Below, in pieces: positions 1 to 7,143 of a stretch of 64,000 nt of DNA. The stretch spans positions 124,001-188,000 of the forward strand of contig CAVTFR010000021.1 of NCBI GenBank assembly GCA_963734025.1, read 5' to 3'. The notes beneath the pieces were generated by a model. The model ran no database searches. It was not told the DNA's origin and saw only the letters and a program-made list of their open reading frames with translations. Each line of letters opens with the position of its first letter. The stretch's first letter is position 1. A program made the translations under genes and the position numbers. The stretch is from JACVRW01 sp963734025. GTDB lineage: Bacteria > Actinomycetota > Thermoleophilia > Solirubrobacterales > Thermoleophilaceae.

Positions 1-2
1 TC

Positions 3-2276
3 GGCCATCTGAAGACGTACTCGGTCGGGGACGCCGTGGCGCACTTCCGGCGCCGCAACGGCGACATCGTCCTGCACCCGATGGGCTACGACGCCTTCGG
101 GCTTCCCGCGGAGAACCACGCCATCCGCACCGGGCAGCATCCGCGCGATTCGACCGAGGCGGCCATCCGCGAGTTCCAGCGCCAGTTCCGCGAGTGGGGC
201 ATCTCGTTCGATTGGACGCGCGAGTTCGGCACACACGAGCCGCGCTACTACCGCTGGACCCAGTGGATCTTCCTGCGCCTCTACGAGCTCGGGCTCGCCT
301 ACCGCAAGGAGGCGGCGGTCAAGTGGTGCCCCCACGACCAGACCGTGCTGGCCAACGAGCAGGTGATCGACGGCCGCTGCGAACGCTGCGGGCATGTCGT
401 CGAGGTGCGCCAGCTCGAGCAGTGGTTCTTCCGCATCACCGACTACGCGGACCGGCTGCTCGACGACATGAAGTCGATCGACTGGCCGCGCCACGTGGTG
501 ACGATGCAGCAGAACTGGATCGGCCGCTCGGAGGGCGCGGAGGTCATCTTCCGCTCCGAGGAGCTGGGAATCGACTACCCCGTCTTCACCACCCGCCCGG
601 ACACACTGTTCGGGGCGACGTTCTTCGTGCTGGCGCCCGAGCACCCCGACGTGTTCAGGCTCAACGACTCGCCCGCGGTGCACGAGTACGTGAACCGCGC
701 GCTGAACGAGTCGGCCGAGGAGCGCGGGGACGAGCACAAGGAGAAGACCGGCGTCCCGCTCGGTCACACGGTCACCAACCCCGTGACTGGCGAGCAGATC
801 CCGATGTTCGTGGCCGACTACGTGCTGATGGAGTACGGCACCGGCGCTGTGATGGGCGTCCCGGCCCACGACCAGCGTGACTACGAGTTCGCCACGAAGT
901 TCGGGCTGCCCATCCGCCAGGTGATCGAGGGCGACGAGGCAGCGCCGGACGACGAGGCCTTCGTCGCCCACACGGAGAACGAGCGGCTCATCAACTCAGG
1001 TCCGTTCAGCGGCATGCCGGCCCCCGAGGGGGCAACGGCGATCGTCGCCTGGCTCGAGGAGCGCGGGCTCGGAAGTCCGGCCGTGAACTACCGGCTGCGC
1101 GACTGGCTGCTCTCGCGCCAGCGCTACTGGGGCTGCCCGATCCCGATCGTGCACTGCGCGTCCTGCGGGCTCGTTCCCGTGCCGGACGATCAGCTGCCGG
1201 TCGAGCTCCCCGAGATCGAGGACTTCGCGCCGAAGGGCAAGTCGCCGCTCGCAGCCGCGGAGGACTGGGTCAACACGACCTGCCCGCAGTGCGACGGCCC
1301 GGCGCGGCGCGAGACCGACACGATGGACACCTTCGTCGACTCGTCCTGGTACTTCCTGCGCTACTGCGACCCGCACAACGACCAGGCGCCTTGGGACCGC
1401 GAGGTGCTTCGCCACTGGATGCCCGTCGACCAGTACATCGGCGGCGTCGAGCACGCGATCCTGCACCTGCTCTACGCGCGCTTCTTCGTCAAGGCGCTCG
1501 CCGACATGGACCTGCTCGACGTCCAGGAGCCGTTCGCACGCCTCTTCACACAGGGGATGATCCTGCGCGGCGGCGACAAGATGTCGAAGTCGAAGGGGAA
1601 CGCCGTGTCCCCGGAGGAGATCATCGACCGGCACGGCGCCGACGCCGCGCGCTGCTACATCCTCTTCCTTGCCGCCCCGCGCGACGATGCCGACTGGCAG
1701 GACGAGGGCGTCGGCGGCGTGCACCGCTTCCTCTCGCGGCTGTGGACGGCGACCGCCGAGGCGCCCGAGGGCTCGACCGAGCCCGAGGGCGAGCCCTCCG
1801 AGCTCGTCCGCAAGGCGCACTGGGCGATCAACAAGGTCACCCACGACATGCAGGCGCGCTTCGCGTTCAACACTGCCATTGCGGCCGTGATGGAGCTCGT
1901 CAACGAGATCTACCGGCGTCGCGGGGAGGCGCCCGCCTCGCACGTCCGCTTCGCGCTGGCGACGGCCGGCTCGCTCATCTTCCCCTTCGCGCCGCACCTC
2001 GGCTCGGAGGTCTACGAGATGATGACGGGCCGTCGTGTCTGGGAGGAGCCGTGGCCGCAGGCCGATCGGGCGCTGCTCGTGGCTGACGAGATCCAGCTCG
2101 TCATCCAGCTGAACGGGAAGCTGATCGACCGGCTCCCGGCGCCCGCCGAGGCGTCGCAGGAGCAGCTCGAGGAGATCGCACGCGGCTCGCAGAAGCTCGC
2201 GGCGCGCCTCAACGGGAAGGAGATCGTCAAGGCGGTCGTCGTTCCCGGCAAGCTGGTCAACTTCGTGGCCCGATGA
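3..2276 (+). CDS. leuS: Leucyl-tRNA synthetase, 5' end outside window
   Basis: Class I aminoacyl-tRNA synthetase that charges tRNA-Leu in the cytoplasm. The frame is open from base 3, so the start codon and the first part of the HIGH motif lie upstream. The visible protein begins GHLKTYSVGDA, the classic LeuRS continuation of that motif. A zinc-binding-like CPHD...CERCG segment lies near bases 330-385, the CP1 editing domain carries TTRPDTLFGATF and GTGAVMGVPAHD, and KMSKS is encoded at 1578-1592. The C-terminal anticodon-binding part is complete and ends at TGA 2274-2276. That stop overlaps the ATG of the next gene (ATGA), which implies translational coupling. Confidence 0.97.
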   Translation, partial: GHLKTYSVGDAVAHFRRRNGDIVLHPMGYDAFGLPAENHAIRTGQHPRDSTEAAIREFQRQFREWGISFDWTREFGTHEPRYYRWTQWIFLRLYELGLAYRKEAAVKWCPHDQTVLANEQVIDGRCERCGHVVEVRQLEQWFFRITDYADRLLDDMKSIDWPRHVVTMQQNWIGRSEGAEVIFRSEELGIDYPVFTTRPDTLFGATFFVLAPEHPDVFRLNDSPAVHEYVNRALNESAEERGDEHKEKTGVPLGHTVTNPVTGEQIPMFVADYVLMEYGTGAVMGVPAHDQRDYEFATKFGLPIRQVIEGDEAAPDDEAFVAHTENERLINSGPFSGMPAPEGATAIVAWLEERGLGSPAVNYRLRDWLLSRQRYWGCPIPIVHCASCGLVPVPDDQLPVELPEIEDFAPKGKSPLAAAEDWVNTTCPQCDGPARRETDTMDTFVDSSWYFLRYCDPHNDQAPWDREVLRHWMPVDQYIGGVEHAILHLLYARFFVKALADMDLLDVQEPFARLFTQGMILRGGDKMSKSKGNAVSPEEIIDRHGADAARCYILFLAAPRDDADWQDEGVGGVHRFLSRLWTATAEAPEGSTEPEGEPSELVRKAHWAINKVTHDMQARFAFNTAIAAVMELVNEIYRRRGEAPASHVRFALATAGSLIFPFAPHLGSEVYEMMTGRRVWEEPWPQADRALLVADEIQLVIQLNGKLIDRLPAPAEASQEQLEEIARGSQKLAARLNGKEIVKAVVVPGKLVNFVAR

Positions 2277-2794
2277 GCTCGCGCCCCAGGCAGACGACCA
2301 TCCCACTCGGCCCGCTGATCGCGGCGATCGGCGCGGTGATGCTGCTGGTGAGCCTCTTCCTCGACTGGTACGAGGGGCTCACGGCGTTCACCGTGTTCGA
2401 GCTCGTCGACATCGTGCTCGTGGTTTGCGCGCTCCTGATCGTCCTGCAACTCGCGGGGGGAATGGGGCTGATGAAGCCGCCGGTCTCGCCCGTGGTGTCA
2501 CTGCTGGTCGCGCTGTTCGCGCTCGGCGTCGTGCTGACACAGCTTGTGAACGATCCGCCGGCGGTCGCCGGGGGCAACGGGCCCGACCGCGACATAGGCA
2601 TCTGGCTGGCCGTCGGGGGCGCGTTACTGATGGCAACCGGGGCCTTCCTGGCGACGGCCAACATCTCGCTCGCGATCGAGCCGCGCGGCGCGGCGGAGGC
2701 CCCCGGGTCGCGCGTCGATCACGATGCCGAGACGTTCGCGAATCCCGCCCGGCCGGCCTCGAAGCGCGGCGACGAGCCGCCCGCGACGCCCTGA
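2273..2794 (+). CDS. Four-helix membrane protein of unknown function
   Basis: A 173-residue integral membrane protein with four hydrophobic segments, roughly residues 10-30, 41-60, 68-88 and 105-128, followed by a hydrophilic tail rich in Arg, Asp and Pro. I do not recognise a catalytic motif. It resembles the small uncharacterised membrane proteins common in actinobacteria. Its ATG overlaps the leuS stop and its own stop overlaps the likely start of the LOG-like gene, so it sits inside a tightly coupled transcript. Function is unknown; the membrane location is inferred from hydrophobicity only. Confidence 0.75.
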   Translation: MSSRPRQTTIPLGPLIAAIGAVMLLVSLFLDWYEGLTAFTVFELVDIVLVVCALLIVLQLAGGMGLMKPPVSPVVSLLVALFALGVVLTQLVNDPPAVAGGNGPDRDIGIWLAVGGALLMATGAFLATANISLAIEPRGAAEAPGSRVDHDAETFANPARPASKRGDEPPATP

Positions 2795-3246
2795 GCGCGC
2801 GCCCGTATGTCGCCGTCGTTGGGCCGGGGGATGCCGAGTCCTCCGACCTCGACGCTGCCGTCACGGTCGGCCGAGAGATCGCGCGCGCAGGAGCGGTCCT
2901 CGTGTGCGGCGGGCTCGGCGGCGTGATGGAGGCAGCTTGCCGCGGCGCGAACGAGGCCGGGGGCGTGAGCGTCGGGATCCTGCCCGGCGCCGATCGCGCC
3001 GCGGCCAACCGGTTCGTCGACATCGCGATTCCCACCGGGCTCGGGGAGGCGCGCAACGCCCTCGTCGTGCGCAGCGCGGAGGCCCTCGTGGCGGTCGGCG
3101 GCGGTTACGGCACGCTCTCCGAGATCGCGTTCGCGCTGAAGGCGGGCAAGCCCGTCGTTGGTCTCGGTAGCTGGGAGATCGACGGCGTCCGGCCGGCGGA
3201 GTCGCCCGAGCTGGCGGTCTCGGCGGCGCTCGCCGCGCTCACCTAG
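2791..3246 (+). CDS. LOG/TIGR00725-family nucleotide-binding protein, probable CTG start
   Basis: Rossmann-like protein of the 'possible lysine decarboxylase'/LOG superfamily, whose characterised members are nucleoside-5'-monophosphate phosphoribohydrolases; the short TIGR00725 branch is uncharacterised. Visible motifs are an N-terminal strand PYVAVVGPGDAE, the turn VCGGLGGVMEAACRGA and GGGYGTLSE, the family's PGGxGTxxE-like loop with the first residues altered. The fold must begin at about base 2800, and the only nearby in-frame initiator is CTG 2791, which overlaps the previous TGA as CTGA. No ATG, GTG or TTG fits without a long unstructured prefix. From CTG the product is 151 residues, normal for the family. 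The decarboxylase gene follows 13 bases downstream. Confidence 0.8.
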   Translation: MSARPYVAVVGPGDAESSDLDAAVTVGREIARAGAVLVCGGLGGVMEAACRGANEAGGVSVGILPGADRAAANRFVDIAIPTGLGEARNALVVRSAEALVAVGGGYGTLSEIAFALKAGKPVVGLGSWEIDGVRPAESPELAVSAALAALT

Positions 3247-3259
3247 ACTCGGCGCGCTC

Positions 3260-4735
3260 ATGCCCGCGACCCCGTCCGACACGCCCTATCTCGACGCTCT
3301 GCGCGCCTACGCCGCGCGCCTCCCCGGCCGCCTGCACGTTCCCGGGCACAAGGGCGGGCCCGGCGCCGATCCGGGCCTCACCGAGGCGATCGGCCCCGAG
3401 GCGCTCGCGCTCGACATCCCGGCGCTCACCTGGGGCATCGACGTCGGCGAGGAGCCGACCCCGTTCGTCGAGGCACAGCGGCTCGCGGCCGAGGCCTGGG
3501 GCGCGCGCCGCACCTGGTGGCTCGTCAACGGCGCGTCGCAGGGAAACCACGCGGCACTCCTGACGCTGGCCCACCGCGGCACCGAGGTCGTGACCCAGCG
3601 CAACGCCCACTCGAGCACGATCGACGCGCTGGTCGTGTCGGGGCTGCGGCCGACCTTCGTGGCGCCAGAGCTCGACCCCGAGCTCCACATCGCCCACTGC
3701 ATGACCCCGGAGGCGCTCGAGCGCGCGCTCGACGAGACGCCCGGCGCGGTAGGCGCGACCGTCGTGTCGCCCACCTACTTCGGCGCGGTCGCGGACATCG
3801 CCGGCCTGGCCGAGGCCGCACACGCCCGCGGCGTCCCACTCGTCGTCGACGAGGCGTGGGGCGCGCATCTGGCCTTCCATCCGGATCTGCCCGCGCACGC
3901 GCTGTCGCTCGGCGCCGACCTCGTCATCTCGAGCATCCACAAGATCGTCGGCAGCCTCACCCAGTCGGCGATGATCCATCTCGGTCACGGCGACCTGATC
4001 GAGGAGAGCATCGTCGACCGCAGCGTGACCCTGATCGAGTCGACCAGCCCCAACTCGCTGCTGTTCGCGTCGCTCGACGCGGCACGCCGCAGCGCCGCCG
4101 TCAGTGGGGAGGACATGCTCGGCGAGACGCTCGCCGCGCTGCGGCGCGTCCGTCAGGCGGTCCGCGAGATCCCGGGCCTCGAGGTGCTCGATGAGCGGCT
4201 CGCCGGAGCACCCGGCGTCTTCGACTACGACCCGCTCAGGCTCGCCATCGACGTGCGCGGCACGACCGCCAGTGGCTTCGAGCTCGCGCGCCTGGTGCGT
4301 GAGCAGAGCGACGTCAATCTCGAGCTCGCGGGCGAGAACGTGATGGTTGCGGTGTTCGGGATGGGCGAGCCCGCCGGCCTCGCCGCCAAGCGCCTGATCG
4401 GCGCGCTGCGGCAGGCGGTCGACACCGTCTCCGAGCAGCCTGCCGCCGCCGCGCAGGAGCCCTTCGCGCCACCGCCGCCGTGGGGCGAGCTCGTGATGAC
4501 GCCGCGGGAGGCGTTCCTCGGGCCGCAGGAGGTGGTTGCGACCGCGGACGCCGTCGGCCGCGTCGCCGCTGAGTCGCTCGCGGCCTATCCGCCGGGCATC
4601 CCGAACGTGCTGCCGGGCGAGCGGCTGACCGCGGAGACGCTCGAGTACATCGAGCAGACGCTCTCCCACGGCGGCAGCCTGCGCGGCGCGAGCGACCGCG
4701 AGCTGCGCACGCTGCGCGTTGCCTTGGAGCGATGA
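3260..4735 (+). CDS. Orn/Lys/Arg decarboxylase family PLP enzyme
   Basis: A 491-residue fold-type I PLP enzyme related to Bacillus SpeA-type arginine/lysine decarboxylases. Visible motifs are the N-terminal HVPGHKGG, the cofactor region VDEAWGAHL and the Schiff-base lysine in SIHKIVGS (about Lys228). The C-terminal domain (about 395-491) has the family's PREAF...YPPGIPNVLPGE pattern. Substrate (Arg, Lys or Orn) cannot be decided from sequence; a role in polyamine synthesis is likely. The ATG at 3260 is chosen because the longer open frame only extends into the previous gene. A convergent amidinohydrolase gene, which also recognises guanidino compounds, lies beyond a palindromic repeat. Confidence 0.88.
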   Translation: MPATPSDTPYLDALRAYAARLPGRLHVPGHKGGPGADPGLTEAIGPEALALDIPALTWGIDVGEEPTPFVEAQRLAAEAWGARRTWWLVNGASQGNHAALLTLAHRGTEVVTQRNAHSSTIDALVVSGLRPTFVAPELDPELHIAHCMTPEALERALDETPGAVGATVVSPTYFGAVADIAGLAEAAHARGVPLVVDEAWGAHLAFHPDLPAHALSLGADLVISSIHKIVGSLTQSAMIHLGHGDLIEESIVDRSVTLIESTSPNSLLFASLDAARRSAAVSGEDMLGETLAALRRVRQAVREIPGLEVLDERLAGAPGVFDYDPLRLAIDVRGTTASGFELARLVREQSDVNLELAGENVMVAVFGMGEPAGLAAKRLIGALRQAVDTVSEQPAAAAQEPFAPPPPWGELVMTPREAFLGPQEVVATADAVGRVAAESLAAYPPGIPNVLPGERLTAETLEYIEQTLSHGGSLRGASDRELRTLRVALER

Positions 4736-4738
4736 CAG

Positions 4739-4781
4739 CCGGGGGCTCGCGCCCCCGGACCCCCGTGGCACCTGGCCGGCC
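4739..4781 (-). repeat. 43-bp palindrome-bearing interspersed repeat, copy 1
   Basis: Bases 4739-4781 are the exact reverse complement of 32289-32331 over all 43 positions, and similarity stops abruptly at both ends. The unit contains a perfect hairpin, CCGGGGGC-TCGC-GCCCCCGG (4739-4758), plus a tail with the core GTGGCACCTGGCC. This copy fills the gap between two convergent genes and could act as a bidirectional terminator. It looks like a REP-type or miniature repeat; the family and mobility are unknown. Confidence 0.85.
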
Positions 4782-5650
4782 TACGCAACCCGTTCCCGCC
4801 TGATCGCCTGCATCAGACAGTGCGCGCCGCCACCGCCGAGCGTGAAGGCGGCGAGCTCGGGGTCGTAGACCGTCAGCCCCAGGGCGCGCAGGCGCTCGTT
4901 CAGGTCCTTCGACTCGGCGCTCGTGAGCACGCGATCGCCGCCCAGGCAGACCCCGTTCACGCCCAGCTTCAGCGAGTCGGCGAGCGAGACCGGGACGATT
5001 TCGACGCCCTTCGACTCGAGCCAGCGCGTGAAACCGGCGCCGACCTGCTCGACGCACACGGCGGCGAGCTTCTCGCCGAGCATCGCGGCGAGCACGTCGA
5101 TGTGCAGGAAGTGGGGCGGGATGCGCTCGATCCGGACCTCCCAGCCGTCCGTCTCGAGCCAGCCGGCCAGCTGCCGTGCCGCCGGCTCCTGGGTGCGCTC
5201 CTCGCCGTTGCCGATCACGGCCACGCCCGGCTCGACGATCATGAAGTCGCCGCCCTCGAGCGCGGCGGCGGTGACCATCCGATGGATCGGGATCCCGGCT
5301 CCCTCGTAGAAGCGGATCACCGGCGCGTACTCGCCGCGGCGCCACCACTGGTGACACTGAGTGACGATCGGGCCCTGCGGGACGTTGATGCTCGAGTCGC
5401 GCGCGAACACCTGGTACGGCAGGGCCGGGTCCGGTTCGAGCAGGTGGACGCGCACACCGTTCTCCCGGTACACGCTCACCATCTCGGCGTGCTGGCGCAG
5501 CGCGTTCTCGCGGCTGAACGTCATGCCGCTGGCGAGCGTGGCGCGTGCGATGGCGCTCGCGGGCAGCCACTGGAAGTTCTCCGGAGGGCACACCAGCACG
5601 TCGAGCAGGCGGCCATACTCCGAGTCCACGCCCCAGGCGGGCTCCGTCAT
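4781..5650 (-). CDS. Dimethylarginine dimethylaminohydrolase/amidinotransferase-family protein
   Basis: A 289-residue member of the guanidino-group-modifying superfamily (DDAH, arginine deiminase, amidinotransferase). The catalytic set is visible: EGGDF, the HxD motif in HFLHIDVL, and a C-terminal nucleophile in GGGGAHCLMQ (Cys278). Length fits DDAH-like enzymes hydrolysing dimethylarginine or a related guanidino compound to citrulline plus an amine; exact substrate is undetermined. The ATG is preceded by a strong Shine-Dalgarno (AGAGGTGA), one of the few clear ones in the window. It converges on the Orn/Lys/Arg decarboxylase gene across the 43-bp repeat. Confidence 0.85.
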   Translation of the reverse strand: MTEPAWGVDSEYGRLLDVLVCPPENFQWLPASAIARATLASGMTFSRENALRQHAEMVSVYRENGVRVHLLEPDPALPYQVFARDSSINVPQGPIVTQCHQWWRRGEYAPVIRFYEGAGIPIHRMVTAAALEGGDFMIVEPGVAVIGNGEERTQEPAARQLAGWLETDGWEVRIERIPPHFLHIDVLAAMLGEKLAAVCVEQVGAGFTRWLESKGVEIVPVSLADSLKLGVNGVCLGGDRVLTSAESKDLNERLRALGLTVYDPELAAFTLGGGGAHCLMQAIRRERVA

Positions 5651-5723
5651 CTATGTCACCTCTCCTCGCGCATAGCCCAGGCGATCCGGCAGTCTGCCAG
5701 CGCGGGAACCGGGGGGCGCGGCG

Positions 5724-5999
5724 GTGAGCGAGACGGTGCGGCGGCGTGTCGTGGTGCACGGGCGGGTGCAGGGCGTCTTCTTCCGCGACTCGACGCGCAG
5801 CAGGGCCGGCGAGCTCGGTGTCGCCGGGTGGGTCCGCAATCGTGCGGACGGAGCGGTCGAGGCGGTCTTCGAGGGGCCTCCCGACGCGGTGGCCGCGATG
5901 GTCGACTGGTCACGGCAGGGCCCGCGAAGCGCGAACGTCGCCAGGGTGGAGGTGAACGACGAGAGGCCCGAGGGGCTGAGCAGGTTCGAGGTTCGCTAG
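5724..5999 (+). CDS. acyP: Acylphosphatase
   Basis: A 91-residue cytosolic acylphosphatase that hydrolyses carboxyl-phosphate bonds. The signature GRVQGVFFRDS holds catalytic Arg21, and WVRN holds catalytic Asn39; length is typical. Translation starts at GTG 5724. The stop TAG (5997-5999) shares the palindrome CTAG with the stop of the convergent DUF1905 gene, so the two genes overlap by four bases tail to tail. Confidence 0.95.
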   Translation: MSETVRRRVVVHGRVQGVFFRDSTRSRAGELGVAGWVRNRADGAVEAVFEGPPDAVAAMVDWSRQGPRSANVARVEVNDERPEGLSRFEVR

Positions 6000-6442
6000 G
6001 GAGCGGCCTCGCGGAGCATCTCGAGCGTACGCGCGACGCGGCGCGCGCGCGTGTCCTCCCGCTTGGCCTCGGCGATCCATTCGGCGTACTCGCGCTGGTG
6101 GGTGTACGAGAGCCGGTCGAAGGCCTCGCGCGCATTCCCGTCATCGGTGAGTGCCGCCGCCAGCGCGGGCGGCGGCTCGACCGTGCGCGGCTCGTCATCC
6201 CGGTCGATCGTTATGTCGACCTCGTCGCCGATGGCGATTCCGGCCCGTTCGCGCAGCTCTCGGTTGAAGCCGATGAGGTGGCGGCCGCCGTACACCGCGA
6301 CGGTCGTGCGGAACTCGGTTCCGTCGACCGTCCCGCGCACCGGCGCACGCGCCTTGCCGAAGCGCTCCTTCGCGTCGAACGGCAACTCGACGGTCGGCGC
6401 CTCACCGTCCTCGCCGCCGAGGATGGCCTTGAAACGCTCCAC
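5996..6442 (-). CDS. DUF1905/YdeI-OmpD-associated family protein
   Basis: About 148 residues. The first half (VELPFDAKERFGKARAPV... GRHLIGFNRELRERAGI) matches the DUF1905 beta-barrel fold. The second half (ALTDDGNAREAFDRLSYTHQREYAEWI followed by a basic helix) matches the bacteriocin-protection YdeI/OmpD-associated domain. Molecular function is unknown. GTG 6442 gives a start directly before the conserved domain; an upstream start near 6481 in the same frame would add 13 residues. The stop shares CTAG with acyP. Confidence 0.8.
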   Translation of the reverse strand: MERFKAILGGEDGEAPTVELPFDAKERFGKARAPVRGTVDGTEFRTTVAVYGGRHLIGFNRELRERAGIAIGDEVDITIDRDDEPRTVEPPPALAAALTDDGNAREAFDRLSYTHQREYAEWIAEAKREDTRARRVARTLEMLREAAP

Positions 6443-6511
6443 GCGCGAGATCGTAGCCCTCTTTTCACACTCCGCACCCACGCGTAACCCGCTTCTTGAG
6501 ACCGTCGCCCG

Positions 6512-7143
6512 GTGCTCGAAGGCTCACGCGGAACAGTCATCGTCTGGGTGGTTGCGGCGGTGCTCGCGACGCTCGCGGCGGCCCGGTTGCTGGACGGAGG
6601 CGGCAGGGGTGGGGCGCGCCGCCGGTGGCGCTCGACGGCGGTCAGGCGGCGGCCGCCCGGACTGGGCCGGGGCCGGGCTCGGGCTCGGGTGCCCGTCGGG
6701 CGGGCGACCTCGTGTTCGTCCACGTGGCGGGCGCGGTGCGGCGCCCCGGCCTGTACCGCCTCGGCTCCGAGGCGCGCGTGGCGGAGGCGCTGCAGCGCGC
6801 GGGCGGGCCACTGCCGCGCGCCGAGCTCACGGCGGTGAACCTGGCGGCCCGGGTGGCGGACGGCCAGCAGGTGGTGGTGCCGGTGGCGGGGAAAGCGACC
6901 GGTTCACCCGTCAGCCGTGGGGCAGCGCCCCTGCCGGAGGGCGCGGCGGGCCCCAAGCTGAGCCTGGCGAGCGCGACCGCCGAACAGCTCGAGGAGCTGG
7001 ACGGGATCGGTCCGACGCTGGCCGGGCGCATCATCGAATACCGCGACGCCCAGGGCGGCCTGACCAGTCTCGACCAGCTGAACGAGGTCGACGGGATCGG
7101 AGAGCAGCGCCTGGCCTCGCTGCGGGAGGGGCTGCAGCCGTGA
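6512..7143 (+). CDS. comEA: ComEA-like DNA-binding competence protein, with a one-base frameshift
   Basis: Membrane-anchored DNA receptor of the competence machinery. From GTG 6512 the frame gives a single transmembrane anchor (VIVWVVAAVLATLAAARLL), then loses sense near base 6600. The -1 frame continues a Gly/Ala/Pro linker, an SLBB domain (GDLVFVHVAGAVRRPGLY), and a C-terminal helix-hairpin-helix pair (LEELDGIGPTLAGRII, LNEVDGIGEQRLASL). The total 632 bases equals 3n+2, consistent with one missing base in the G-rich tract around 6600-6615. The stop overlaps the comEC GTG (GTGA). Sequencing error or a true null allele cannot be separated here. Confidence 0.85.

Noticed and set aside
3239..4771. 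Long open frames on the minus strand opposite the decarboxylase and other genes
   Set aside because: In very GC-rich DNA the antisense frames of coding genes are often open. These have no domain motifs and are Arg/Ala-rich or repeat-like, as expected for shadows.
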